Assembly: GCF_000250875.1 (NCBI RefSeq)
Contig: NZ_JH604918.1
Location: forward strand, 1-15,755
DNA length: 15,755 nt
Direction of reading: 5' to 3'
From: Sutterella parvirubra YIT 11816
GTDB taxonomy: Bacteria > Pseudomonadota > Gammaproteobacteria > Burkholderiales > Burkholderiaceae_F
Shown: positions 5,961-13,245 of the stretch, in pieces
Layout of the letters: each line of letters opens with the position of its first letter
Position numbering within the stretch: the first letter of the stretch is position 1
Position numbers and translations under genes: made by a program
Notes under the pieces: model-generated
Database searches by the model: none
What the model was told of the DNA's origin: nothing
What the model saw: only the letters and a program-made list of their open reading frames with translations

Positions 5961-7046
5961 ACAAACAACCCCGCTCAACGCGCTGGGTTTCCCGCCCGCC
6001 CAGGCGACCCACACTCACTGATTTGAGGCTTCGGAGCCGCCGTCGCGCCCTTTCTCCGGTGCTTTACCCTGGGCGGCCCGCCGCCCGACGCCGACCTCGT
6101 CCCTGCCCGGTTCAGGCCCTTGTCTGACACCCCGTCTCGGACCTTCCGGAACCTCTTCTTTTTCTGAAAATCTGTCTCTGAAGGCCCTTTCGAACGCTCT
6201 TCAGCGCGCTCGACCCGAGCCGTCCGCAGAGAACCGTCAGCCCTCGCGGTTCGCCGCCATCCGTCCGTCCTCGCCGGAGCCTATTTTCTTCGACGATCTG
6301 ATCTTCAACCCCTCGCGCAGCGCTTCCGACGCCCCGATCCGGCCCGTCCCTCCCGGTACCCGCAGCGCCCGTTCGGCCGCGCCGTCCGCCCGGCATCCGC
6401 GCCCGACCGACCCGGCTTCCCGCCGTCCCGGCCGACGTCCGCGTCCTCAACGTCCGCTTACATAACCACGCCCAGAACCCGCCTTCCACCGGGCTTCTCC
6501 GGCAGAAATCTCCGTCAAATCCCTGAGAACCATCCCGCAAACAGGGTCATCCGAACCGATGATGCGCGTGGTGAATATGAAGGCCTTCAGCGCCCGTCAG
6601 ACGCCCCTTCGGCAAGAAAAAGCCGCCGAAACGCATCAAAAGAATAGGGGATTACCCTGAAATACCCCTTGGATTTCCGCACACCCCTAGCGGACATACT
6701 TCGCTCAACCGCGCCGGAGAACTTCCCCAAGGCCGGAGGCGCGCCGCGGGTCCCCTCAAATCCCTACGTGAGGGACGCCGCGAAGCCCTCCGAAGCCGAC
6801 TGAAGCCCGACGACGCTCCGCGGCGCTCCCGCCGCCGAGAAGAAACCCCTTCACGGCAGCACGGCAGCACGGTACACCCCCGCCGACCACCTCCGCCTTC
6901 CGCCCCTTAAACACGGGACGCCGGGGCGAAACCGCCGCTTGGAGCGGCAGGATGGTTCGGCGGCAGGACAACGCCTGCGGCACCCCCGACGAAACCCCAT
7001 CGAAACCCGACAACCCCTTTGAACCACCCGAATTGGAGTGAACATC

Positions 7047-8324
7047 GTGAGCACGCTCTCCGCTACCATGGAAGACTTTCGCCTGAACCTGGGCGGCACT
7101 GAACTGAAGCCCCTCGTGATCGGCGGCATGGGCGTCAACATCTCGACCAAGGCGCTCGCGCTCGAAGCGGCGCGCCTGGGCGGCATCGGGCACGTCTCGG
7201 ACGCCATGCTCCCCGACGTCACCGACAGGCTCTTCTCCACGCACTTCACCGCCTTGAAGGCCAAATTCTTCCGGCACCTCGCCGGCCTCGGCTTCAAGCT
7301 CGGCATGAACTTCGACACGATCGACATCGCGCGGCACACCCGCCGCTACGTCGAGGACGTCATGAGCGCCAAGACCGGCCCCGGGCTGGTCTTCATCAAC
7401 GTGATGGAAAAGCTCACCATGAACGATCCCCTCAAGACGTTGAAGGCGCGCCTCAACGCCGCTTTGGATGCCGGGATCGACGGGATCAGCCTCTCCGCGG
7501 GTCTCCACACGTCGAGCTTCGCGATGATGGAGGAGAACCCCCGCTTTCGCGACGCGAAGCTCGGGATCGTGGTGTCGTCCGCGCGCGCCCTCAACATCTT
7601 CCTGCGCCGCACCGCGAAGACCAACCGTCTGCCCGACTTCGTCGTGGTGGAGGGGCCGCTCGCGGGCGGGCATCTCGGTTTCGGGATGAACTGGTCGGAA
7701 TTCAGCCTTCCGTCGATCGTCGACGAGGTGCTGGCGTTCCTCAAGTCCGCCAACCTCTCGATTCCCGTCATCGCCGGGGGCGGGGTCTTCTCCGGCACCG
7801 ACGGCGTGCGGCTTCTGGAGCGGGGCGCCGCGGGCGTGCAGGTCGCGACGCGCTTCACGGTCTCGAAGGAATCGGGTCTGCCCGACCCCGTGAAGCAGGT
7901 CTACTTCAATGCGGAAGCGGAGGACGTCGTCGTGAACGGCATTTCTCCGACCGGCTACCCCATGCGCATGCTCCGGCAGTCCCCCGCGATCTGCTCCAAC
8001 GCGAAGCCCCAGTGCGAGGCCTACGGGTATCTGCTCGACAAAGGCGACTGCCAGTACCTGCGCGCCTACCGCGAGCAGGTGGCGGCCGATCCCTCGGTCA
8101 AAGCCCCCTGCATCGCCGAGAAGACGTGCCTCTGCCACCAGATGAGGAACTTCAAGCTCTGGACCTGCGGCGCGACCACGCACAGGCTCAAGGAAACGAG
8201 CGTGAAGCTCCCCGACGGCACGTGGTGGACGCCGCCCGCCGAGGCGATCTTCAACGACTACATGACGGGCAGGAACGACGAGGTGATGCACCCGACCCTC
8301 GAAGACGCGATGGCTTCGAAGTGA
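7047..8324 (+). CDS. Nitronate monooxygenase family flavoprotein with a cysteine-rich C-terminal extension
   Basis: 425 residues from GTG 7047, chosen because GGAG lies eight bases before it; GTG 7038 overlaps that site and ATG 7068 is a weaker alternative. The first ~300 residues are a TIM-barrel of the 2-nitropropane dioxygenase/nitronate monooxygenase type: GGMGVNIS (26-33) at the start, EGPLAGGHLG (202-211, the family's EGxxAGGH-G flavin/active-site motif), IAGGGVF (242-248) and AAGVQVATRF (261-270) for FMN phosphate. Members oxidise alkyl nitronates or act as enoyl-ACP reductase relatives; the exact substrate is not evident. The tail from ~310 is unusual: Cys at 316, 323, 335, 355, 361, 363 and 374, including CLC, which could hold an iron-sulfur cluster or zinc. 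It is a single-gene unit after a 2.1-kb gap. The family call is firm, the reaction is not. Confidence 0.85.
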   Translation: MSTLSATMEDFRLNLGGTELKPLVIGGMGVNISTKALALEAARLGGIGHVSDAMLPDVTDRLFSTHFTALKAKFFRHLAGLGFKLGMNFDTIDIARHTRRYVEDVMSAKTGPGLVFINVMEKLTMNDPLKTLKARLNAALDAGIDGISLSAGLHTSSFAMMEENPRFRDAKLGIVVSSARALNIFLRRTAKTNRLPDFVVVEGPLAGGHLGFGMNWSEFSLPSIVDEVLAFLKSANLSIPVIAGGGVFSGTDGVRLLERGAAGVQVATRFTVSKESGLPDPVKQVYFNAEAEDVVVNGISPTGYPMRMLRQSPAICSNAKPQCEAYGYLLDKGDCQYLRAYREQVAADPSVKAPCIAEKTCLCHQMRNFKLWTCGATTHRLKETSVKLPDGTWWTPPAEAIFNDYMTGRNDEVMHPTLEDAMASK

Positions 8325-8363
8325 GGGGAGGGCGCTGAGCGCAAATCGACCCTCGTGAAGGAT

Positions 8364-8394
8364 TGAGGGGGCTCCCCTGACCGGAGCCCCTCAA
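8364..8394 (+). terminator. Hairpin behind the nitronate monooxygenase gene
   Basis: TTGAGGGG and CTCC on the left, with one extra G, pair with GGAGCCCCTCAA (8383-8394): a 12-bp stem with a single bulge, 40 nt after the stop. No T-run follows, so it may be a transcript-stabilising hairpin or a weak terminator. Confidence 0.4.
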
Positions 8395-8711
8395 CGGAAC
8401 CCGGCACGGCCCGAGGGAAGGGGCTTCTGGGAGCGTTGCGGCGTCACGGTGCGCCGCAGGCGGCTCCGGCTCACCCGTGGGAAGCGGGTCGTGCGGGTGC
8501 GGCGGGAAGAACCCCGTCGCGGGACGCGCGGGCGGGAGGCTTCGAGGGCCTCCCGGCCCGGGTTCTCCCGAAAAGGATGCTGGGGCCTTCAAGGCCTCCA
8601 TGGATGACTGCGAACGACGACGGGCGGTGCGGCTTGGGGTTGCGCCGCCCGTTCGCTTTGGGCGCTCCGGAGAAAGCTGCGTACGTACGGCGGATCCTTG
8701 GTTTTCCGTAC

Positions 8712-8752
8712 GTCAAAAAGGCGAAAGCCGCTGAGTGGAGTCAGCGGCTTTC
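8712..8752 (-). terminator. Terminator behind the EamA transporter gene
   Basis: GAAAGCCGCTGA (8723-8734) pairs perfectly with TCAGCGGCTTTC (8741-8752), a 12-bp stem with a 6-nt loop. Read on the minus strand it is followed within two bases by CTTTTTG. It lies 90 nt after the stop of the minus-strand transporter gene. Confidence 0.75.
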
Positions 8753-8842
8753 AAGGTGACTCTGCGATGAATATCCCCAAAAGAGTCCCGACCATTATGG
8801 CACCGACCGCCCCTCTGCAGGGCCGCCGGCACCCGAAATCCG

Positions 8843-9748
8843 TCACGCGGCCTGGCGTCTCCTCGCCGCATCCCGGTTAGCGGCGTTGACGCCGCGCTGC
8901 CCCAAAATCAGCCCGCAGACGGTGAGGCCCGCGCCCATGAGCCCGATGAAGCTCATCTGTTCTTCAAAGAAGAAGCCCCCGATGAGGATCGCGGCGAAGG
9001 GGGTGAGGTAGTGCCAGTAGTTGGCGGCCTTGGCGCCGATGACGGCGATCACACGGTGCCAGAGCACCAAACCCGCGGCCATCGCGCCCCAGGAGAGAAA
9101 GAGCAGGTTCCCGATCACGACGGGGTCGGTGAGCGAGAGCACTTCCGTGGGCTCCTCCATGAAGTAGAAGGGCATCGCGGCGAGGATCCCCCAACCGAGG
9201 CACTTCCGTGCGGCCAAGGCGGGCGGCACGGTGCGGAGCCGATGGAGCACCAGCGCGTAGAGGGCCCAGGAGAGCGCCGCCCCCATCGCGAGGAGGTCCG
9301 CCGTGCCGGAGAGGTCGTGGAGGATCTCACCGTCGATCACGGTGAGGATGACGCCGGTCGCCGCCGAGCAGAGCCCCAGCCACGTCGTCCAGTGCATCTT
9401 CACGCGGGAGAGGACGGCGGACGCAATGAGGACGCCCAGAAGCGGCCCCGTCGCCAGGATCACCGCGGTGTTGGCGGCCTGGCCGTGCGCGAGCGCGAGG
9501 TTCGTCAACCCGCCGTAGAGCGGCACGAAGGTGACGCCCAAAAGCATGCACTTCACCTCCGCCTTGATGCTGCCGGCGTAGATGCGCTTCGGTGCGATCA
9601 GAATGAGGAGCCCGTAGGCGAGGACGGCTTTCAGAATCAGCACCGCGAAGGGGCCGACGCCGCAGTCGTAGAGCGTTTGCGTGGAGAAGTAGGCGGCCGC
9701 CCAGAAGAGGGCGACGAGGGAGGCAAGGACGTGGTGAAGGGCGCTCAT
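8843..9748 (-). CDS. EamA-family (drug/metabolite transporter superfamily) membrane protein
   Basis: 301 residues, very hydrophobic, with about ten predicted membrane segments in two related halves (roughly residues 5-140 and 148-282), the usual size and layout of an EamA transporter. Typical features are the GPLLGVLIAS segment, the second-half start LLAMGAALSWALYALVLHR, and the end of the second repeat, YLTPFAAILIGGFFFEEQMSFIGLMGAGLTVCGLIL. It should act in the inner membrane, exporting or importing a small metabolite; the family is too broad to name the substrate. ATG 9748 gives a sensible first helix but has no clear ribosome-binding site. The gene has its own terminator, and another terminator lies upstream behind the Gate-domain gene, so it is probably transcribed alone. 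A TAAAAT element at about 9780-9785 (minus strand) could be its -10 box, without a good -35. Confidence 0.85.
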   Translation of the reverse strand: MSALHHVLASLVALFWAAAYFSTQTLYDCGVGPFAVLILKAVLAYGLLILIAPKRIYAGSIKAEVKCMLLGVTFVPLYGGLTNLALAHGQAANTAVILATGPLLGVLIASAVLSRVKMHWTTWLGLCSAATGVILTVIDGEILHDLSGTADLLAMGAALSWALYALVLHRLRTVPPALAARKCLGWGILAAMPFYFMEEPTEVLSLTDPVVIGNLLFLSWGAMAAGLVLWHRVIAVIGAKAANYWHYLTPFAAILIGGFFFEEQMSFIGLMGAGLTVCGLILGQRGVNAANRDAARRRQAA

Positions 9749-9843
9749 GAAGAACCCGGAAGTCGAAACGATCCGCCTATTTTAACGCCGGGGCGGCGTC
9801 CTTTCCTCGGCTTTTCCGCTTCCGCTTTTCGGTTCGGAGCCCC

Positions 9844-9877
9844 GAAAAGAAAGCCGCCCGGCTTCGGGCCGGGCGGC
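9844..9877 (-). terminator. Terminator behind the Gate-domain protein gene
   Basis: GCCGCCCGGC (9853-9862) and GCCGGGCGGC (9868-9877) form a perfect 10-bp stem with a 5-nt loop, followed on the minus strand by TTTCTTTTC. It is about 50 nt after the stop codon at 9927: a textbook intrinsic terminator. Confidence 0.85.
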
Positions 9878-9906
9878 GGGTGCGGGGTTCGTGCCGGAAT
9901 CCTGCG

Positions 9907-9929
9907 TAAGCCTCGGGTCCCGAGGCTTA
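9907..9929. repeat. Perfect hairpin containing the stop codon of the Gate-domain gene
   Basis: Two perfect 11-bp arms (9907-9917 and 9919-9929) flank a single central base. The stop codon TAA of the minus-strand gene forms the outer end of one arm. It is immediately followed by the strong terminator at 9844-9877, so the transcript would end in two hairpins in tandem. Confidence 0.7.
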
Positions 9930-10631
9930 TGCGGCCTTCCTGTCCTGACGGATCAGCATGAAGCGCATCAGGTTGGCGGCGAAGACCTTGCCGAGGAGAA
10001 TGACGCCGAGGCAGGCGCCGATCGTGGTCGGGACGGCGTGCGAGCCGTCCGCCGCAGTGAGCGTGAAGACGACGACCCCGGACGAGAGGAAGTTCCCCAC
10101 GGCTGCTCCCGCGGTCATCTGGAAGGTGGCGAAGATGTTGGCTTCGCGCTCGGTCAGCTGCCCGGAGTCTTTGAGCGAGCGGGTCAAGGCGGCGCCGGCG
10201 TCGGTCGACTGAAGCGACGCGATGATCGCAAGCGTCGTCGTGCCGGGAAGGCCCATCCCGGGACGAAGAATGGGGGTGAGGCACCAGGCCGCGGCGCGCA
10301 GCGCGCCGAAGTGCTCGAACACCGTCACCATCGCGACGGAGAAGAGGATCGAGGGGACGAGCGAGAGCGCGAACATGAAGCCGTCGATGGCGCCCGAGCC
10401 GCCTTTGCCGCGGTAGTTCGACATGGCGGTGACGAGGTCGCCCTCCGCGCCGGTCGTGACGCTCGAGACGAGGCGGCCGAATTCGCCGTCCAATACCGTG
10501 AAGTCGAAGATGCCGTACCAGGCGTCGGAGTAGCAGATGCCGGAGAAGAAGACGACGGCGAGGGCGAACGAGATGAAGTCGCCGGGGCGGATCTTCCCGC
10601 TGATGTCGGGGTTTTCGGTTGCTTCGCTCAT
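9927..10631 (-). CDS. Inner-membrane protein with a nucleoside-recognition (Gate) domain
   Basis: 234 residues starting at ATG 10631, which has AAGGA eight bases upstream. The same frame is open further upstream to 10862, but that part is Arg/Pro-rich and lies across the probable promoter. Several membrane segments are visible (about residues 15-37, 77-100, 105-130, 170-195, 200-225). The centre, LTPILRPGMGLPGTTTLAIIASLQSTDAGAALTRSLKDSG with the following EANIFATFQMTAGAAVGNFLSSG, resembles the Gate domain of nucleoside-recognition and YjiH/SpmB-type proteins, with a glycine-rich kink and polar residues inside the membrane. Proteins of this type are thought to be transporters or transport regulators, but substrates are mostly unknown. 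A TATAGT -10 element lies about 95 nt upstream. Two hairpins end the transcript. The family is fairly sure, the role is open. Confidence 0.7.
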   Translation of the reverse strand: MSEATENPDISGKIRPGDFISFALAVVFFSGICYSDAWYGIFDFTVLDGEFGRLVSSVTTGAEGDLVTAMSNYRGKGGSGAIDGFMFALSLVPSILFSVAMVTVFEHFGALRAAAWCLTPILRPGMGLPGTTTLAIIASLQSTDAGAALTRSLKDSGQLTEREANIFATFQMTAGAAVGNFLSSGVVVFTLTAADGSHAVPTTIGACLGVILLGKVFAANLMRFMLIRQDRKAA

Positions 10632-10724
10632 GGCGGAGGTCCTTGGGTCTTGAAGTGTTGGGGGATTTGGTTGAGGCGCGCTCCGGACGCAAGGGACGGA
10701 GTCGTGCCTGTGGGTGTTCGCGAA

Positions 10725-10730
10725 ACTATA
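10725..10730 (-). promoter_or_regulatory. Candidate -10 box for the Gate-domain gene
   Basis: TATAGT on the minus strand (ACTATA on plus) matches the -10 consensus at five of six positions, about 95 nt before the start codon. No good -35 box is found 16-18 bases upstream. The divergent interval 10632-11053 otherwise shows no gene and no clear promoter for mscL. Confidence 0.35.
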
Positions 10731-11053
10731 CCGAATGCGGCGGGGATTCCGCGAGATTTTTCTGCCGCTTTGGAGGTAAACCCCGACGGGAGAGGCGTTT
10801 CCGGGGCGGCGTGCTTTGCCCGATCCCCGCCGAATCCGCCGCGGACGGTTCGGAAGCGTCACTTTGGAGTCCTCGTTGGGCGCGTCTTCGTCGAGAAAGA
10901 CCGGCCGAAACGGCTCAAAAGACTGAAGATTTCACCGAAAAGCCCACGGCCCGGCGTTTTTCGCGTACGCTTCCGCTTTGGACGCGTTTTGGCGCCGCGC
11001 CCGAAGAAGAAACTCAACTCCCACGACTCACTTCTCACTTTTTCGAGACTCTC

Positions 11054-11611
11054 ATGCGCAAGTTCCTTCAGGAATTTCAGGCCTTCATCTCCCGCGGCAA
11101 CGTCCTCGACCTCGCCGTCGCGGTGATCACCGGTGCGGCCTTCACGAACATCGTCAATTCGCTCATCAAGGACATCGTGAACCCGATCCTGGGCGTCCTC
11201 GTCGGCCGCCCCGACTTCACGAATCTCTTCTTTGTGCTCAAGCAGCCCCCGGAAGGCTTCGACGGTCCCTGGACCTACGATGCGCTCACCAAGGCGGGCG
11301 CCACGGTGCTCGGCTACGGCGCCTTCCTCACCTCCGTCGTGCAGTTCCTCCTCATGGCCTTCACGGTCTTCTGGATGATCAAGGTCGTCACGACGCTTCG
11401 CGTGAAGCTGGAGAGCGAAGCCGTCGCCAAGCTCCCGAAGCTCTCGAGCGTGCTCCCCGGCGGCAAGAAGGAAGAGGAAGCGCAGAAGGAAGAGAAGCCC
11501 GCTGAACCCGCCCCGGCTCCCGCGCCCGAACCCGCCCCCGCGGTGTCCGCCGAAACGACGGAGCTCCTGCGCGAAATCCGCGACCTCCTCAAGGCCTCGA
11601 AGAGCGCGTAA
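11054..11611 (+). CDS. mscL: Large-conductance mechanosensitive channel MscL
   Basis: 185 residues from ATG 11054; E. coli MscL has 136. The N-terminal amphipathic helix (FLQEFQAFISRG) leads into the first membrane helix, GNVLDLAVAVITGAAFTNIVNSLIKDIVNPILG (about 15-47), the most conserved and pore-lining part of the family. A periplasmic loop (about 48-92) is followed by the second helix, GAFLTSVVQFLLMAFTVFWMIKVV. The C-terminus ends in TTELLREIRDLLKASK, the conserved cytoplasmic helical bundle. The extra length lies mostly between the second helix and that bundle (~120-168): a KLPKLSS segment, a KKEEEAQKEEKP stretch and an alternating Ala/Pro run. The channel opens on membrane tension and releases solutes during osmotic downshock. 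The ribosome-binding site is weak (GAG six bases upstream). The open frame extends upstream to 10619, but that part has no MscL similarity. It is transcribed alone, ending at a terminator near 11763-11800. Confidence 0.95.
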   Translation: MRKFLQEFQAFISRGNVLDLAVAVITGAAFTNIVNSLIKDIVNPILGVLVGRPDFTNLFFVLKQPPEGFDGPWTYDALTKAGATVLGYGAFLTSVVQFLLMAFTVFWMIKVVTTLRVKLESEAVAKLPKLSSVLPGGKKEEEAQKEEKPAEPAPAPAPEPAPAVSAETTELLREIRDLLKASKSA

Positions 11612-11622
11612 TTCCTCGGGGG

Positions 11623-11650
11623 GAGGCTCTCAGGGCGTGCTGAGGGCCTC
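11623..11650 (+). repeat. Hairpin just behind mscL
   Basis: GAGGCTCTCAG and CTGAGGGCCTC pair in an 11-bp stem with one G-T pair and a 6-nt loop, 12 nt after the mscL stop. There is no T-run, so a transcript-stabilising hairpin is more likely than a terminator. Three tandem 10-bp repeats based on GCGCTCAAGA follow at 11715-11744. Confidence 0.45.
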
Positions 11651-11762
11651 AGGAACGGCCTACGGGCTTTCCGAAGGGGTTCCCTCGGCGGGGAGCAGAC
11701 AGCGCTCCCCAGAGGCGCTCAAGAGCGCTCAGGAGCCCTCAGACGAAGCTTCAAACACGACG

Positions 11763-11800
11763 AACGGCGTCCGGCATCGAACCGGGTGCCGTTTTCATTT
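11763..11800 (+). terminator. Probable mscL terminator
   Basis: AACGGCGTCCGG (11763-11774) pairs with CCGGGTGCCGTT (11782-11793), a 12-bp stem with two G-T pairs and a 7-nt loop, followed by TTTTCATTT on the plus strand. It lies 150 nt after mscL, the only plus-strand gene nearby. The rest of the gap to 12084 holds no gene that I can support. Confidence 0.65.
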
Positions 11801-11981
11801 GAGCGCCGTGAGCGCCCGGATGACCTCGTCCGGGGCTTCATTCGCCTCGAACGGCGCTGATGCGCTTTCATGCGCACGCTTGGGGCGCTCAACGGCGGCA
11901 TCCGCGCGCCGCCCGGTACCGTCCGGGATCGCGCCGGTCGGATCCAGTCTTCCGAAGTCCGCAGTCTCTCCCCGACCTCCC

Positions 11982-12018
11982 AAAAGAAGAGAGGGCCCCT
12001 CCGAAGAAGAACCCTCTC
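11982..12018 (-). terminator. Terminator behind the pyrophosphatase gene
   Basis: GAGAGGG (minus strand, 12012-12018) pairs with CCCTCTC (11989-11995), followed by TTCTTTT. It is about 70 nt beyond the stop of the minus-strand ppaC gene. The loop is fairly large (16 nt). A second, T-less hairpin, CCTGAGGCC/GGCCTCGGG, lies between it and the gene near 12031-12053. Confidence 0.6.
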
Positions 12019-12084
12019 CCCGTGCGCTCCCGAGGCCGGTGCGGCCTCAGGGCGTGATCGGTACTGACGTTTTACGCCTGCGTC

Positions 12085-13008
12085 TTACGCCTTGAAGGCG
12101 GCCTCAAGGCAGGGCACGACCTGCTTCTTGCGGCTCATGACGCCGTCCAACCAGATGTGCTGGCCTTCCCAGGTCTTCCCCCAGGCGGACGCCACGCGGG
12201 CGGGATCGTCGCTCGCCATGAGAAGGAGAGAACCTTCCTTCATGATGTCCGTGAGGAGCAGAAGCGCCGAGTGGCGGCCTTCCTCGCTCTTCACCTTGGC
12301 GAGTTCGGCTTCAAGGGTCGGCATCATGTCGTGCACGAGCGCGAGGTCGACGAGTTCCAACTGGCCGACGCCGACCTTCGAGCCCGACATGTTGAAGTCC
12401 TTGAAGTCGCGGAAGATGAGGGAGCGCGGTTCCGCGCCCGCAACCGCCGACTTCGCCGTGAAGAGTTCCATGCCGAGGGCGTGGAGGTCATCGATCCCGG
12501 CGATCTTGGCGAGCTCTTCGGCGGCCTTGCGGTCGGCCGGGGTGCAGGTCGGCGACTTGAAGATCACCGTGTCGGAGAGGATCGCGCAGAGCATGGCGCC
12601 CGCGATGTTGGCGGGGGGCGTGAAGCCGAGGTAGTCGTACATGCCCTTGAGGATCGTGCAGGTGCAGCCGACCGGCATCAGGACGCATTCGACCGGGGCG
12701 GTCGAGGTGAGGTCGCCGAGCTTATGGTGGTCGACGATGCCTTTGAGGCACGCGTCGTCGATGTCCGCGGGCGCCTGGGCGCGGTCGGAGTAGTCGACGA
12801 GGTAGAGGTCGCGCCCGGCGACCGACGAAATCACTTCGGGGGTTTCGAGGCCGAAGCGCTCAAGAATGAAGGCCGTTTCCGGCGCGGGAAGACCCTGCGC
12901 GCAGGCGACGACGTCCATGCCGCGGCGCGTGTAGAGGTCCGCGCAGGCGATCGCGGAGACGATGGAGTCGGAGTCGGGGTTCTTATGACCGAGGATGATG
13001 GCGGACAC
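12085..13008 (-). CDS. ppaC: Family II manganese-dependent inorganic pyrophosphatase
   Basis: 307 residues, the standard length for a family II (DHH-superfamily) pyrophosphatase without CBS domains. GTG 13008 is preferred because AAGGA lies six bases upstream and the protein then begins SAIILGHKNPDSDS; the frame is open to 13155 but that part is Pro/Arg-rich. Metal ligands are visible in ILGHKNPDSDS (His8, Asp12, Asp14), VDYSD (from residue 71), the DHH signature in GIVDHHKLGDL (93-95) and SDT (145-147). Phosphate-binding SRKKQ is near residue 292. The enzyme hydrolyses pyrophosphate to two phosphates in the cytosol using Mn or Co, pulling biosynthetic reactions forward. It is a single-gene unit: a TAAAAT -10-like box (13061-13066, minus strand) lies about 55 nt upstream and a terminator follows. 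All family signatures are intact. Confidence 0.95.
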   Translation of the reverse strand: MSAIILGHKNPDSDSIVSAIACADLYTRRGMDVVACAQGLPAPETAFILERFGLETPEVISSVAGRDLYLVDYSDRAQAPADIDDACLKGIVDHHKLGDLTSTAPVECVLMPVGCTCTILKGMYDYLGFTPPANIAGAMLCAILSDTVIFKSPTCTPADRKAAEELAKIAGIDDLHALGMELFTAKSAVAGAEPRSLIFRDFKDFNMSGSKVGVGQLELVDLALVHDMMPTLEAELAKVKSEEGRHSALLLLTDIMKEGSLLLMASDDPARVASAWGKTWEGQHIWLDGVMSRKKQVVPCLEAAFKA

Positions 13009-13060
13009 GGTGTTTCCTTCGTTGTTTGGAGTGTTTGGAAGAGGTGGAATCAATCCGAAC

Positions 13061-13066
13061 ATTTTA
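13061..13066 (-). promoter_or_regulatory. Candidate -10 box for ppaC
   Basis: TAAAAT on the minus strand, about 53 nt before the GTG start, in an otherwise GC-rich gap. No acceptable -35 box lies 16-18 bases upstream, so this is tentative. Confidence 0.3.
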
Positions 13067-13171
13067 CCGGGTCGGGGAGGGGGCGGGCGGCCCGTTGAAA
13101 CGTTCGGAAAGCAATGGGAGGAGGGGATCCGAGGGGAGTTGCCCCGAGAGCGCACGTCAAGCGCACAAGTG

Positions 13172-13204
13172 AAAGGCCCGACGCCTTGGGGGCATCGGGC
13201 CTTT
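13172..13204 (-). terminator. Porin terminator
   Basis: AAAGGCCCGACGCC (13172-13185) pairs with GGCATCGGGCCTTT (13191-13204), a 14-bp stem with one mismatch-like G-T pair and a 5-nt loop. Its ends supply short A/T runs on either strand. It lies 41 nt after the stop of the minus-strand porin, where a terminator is expected. Confidence 0.75.
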
Positions 13205-13245
13205 GCCTTCAGTTCGCTTGGTCGGTCAGGCCGACGGAGGCGAAA

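Larger units (their letters stand above)
4975..7046. other. 2.1-kb stretch without a credible gene
   Basis: No frame here gives a protein that I recognise or that looks like one: those present are Arg/Pro/Ser-rich and lack ribosome-binding sites. The left part (to about 5900) looks richer in A and T than its surroundings. It carries several palindromes: CATCCCG-AA-CGGGATG (5548-5563), GTGAACGTTCAC (5767-5778), GAACGA-N6-TCGTTC (5817-5834) and TCCCGATCGGGA (5949-5960). The right part (6100-6550) is strongly C-rich on the plus strand. CACGGCAG is repeated in tandem at 6852-6872. It may be the remains of a decayed or deleted gene, or long regulatory sequence for the neighbours. Confidence 0.6.
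8325..8842. other. Convergent intergenic region with a run of hairpins
   Basis: No credible gene lies between the convergent nitronate monooxygenase and EamA genes. Five inverted repeats occur in a row: 8364-8394, 8533-8555 (CGGGAGGC/GCCTCCCG), 8620-8652 (11-bp stem with one G-T pair), 8683-8713 (ACGTACGG/CCGTACGT) and 8723-8752. The last is a proper terminator for the minus strand. The others lack T-runs. Confidence 0.6.

Noticed and set aside
6559..6660. 33-codon plus-strand ORF starting MMRVVNMKAF
   Set aside because: No ribosome-binding site and no recognisable feature.
6756..8291. Long minus-strand frame of 511 codons across the nitronate monooxygenase gene
   Set aside because: It lies antisense to a gene with clear family motifs; the product is His/Arg/Val-rich with no domain, as expected of a shadow in high-GC DNA.
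9891..11126. Plus-strand frame of 411 codons
   Set aside because: It runs antisense to the Gate-domain gene and then across the intergenic gap and into mscL in the wrong frame; composition is unlike a protein.
11795..11983. Minus-strand 62-codon frame ending DEVIRALTALK
   Set aside because: The end looks protein-like and G/C-ending codons prevail, but it starts at a TTG inside a terminator region without a ribosome-binding site, and no family is recognisable. It could be a gene fragment, not supported enough to list.
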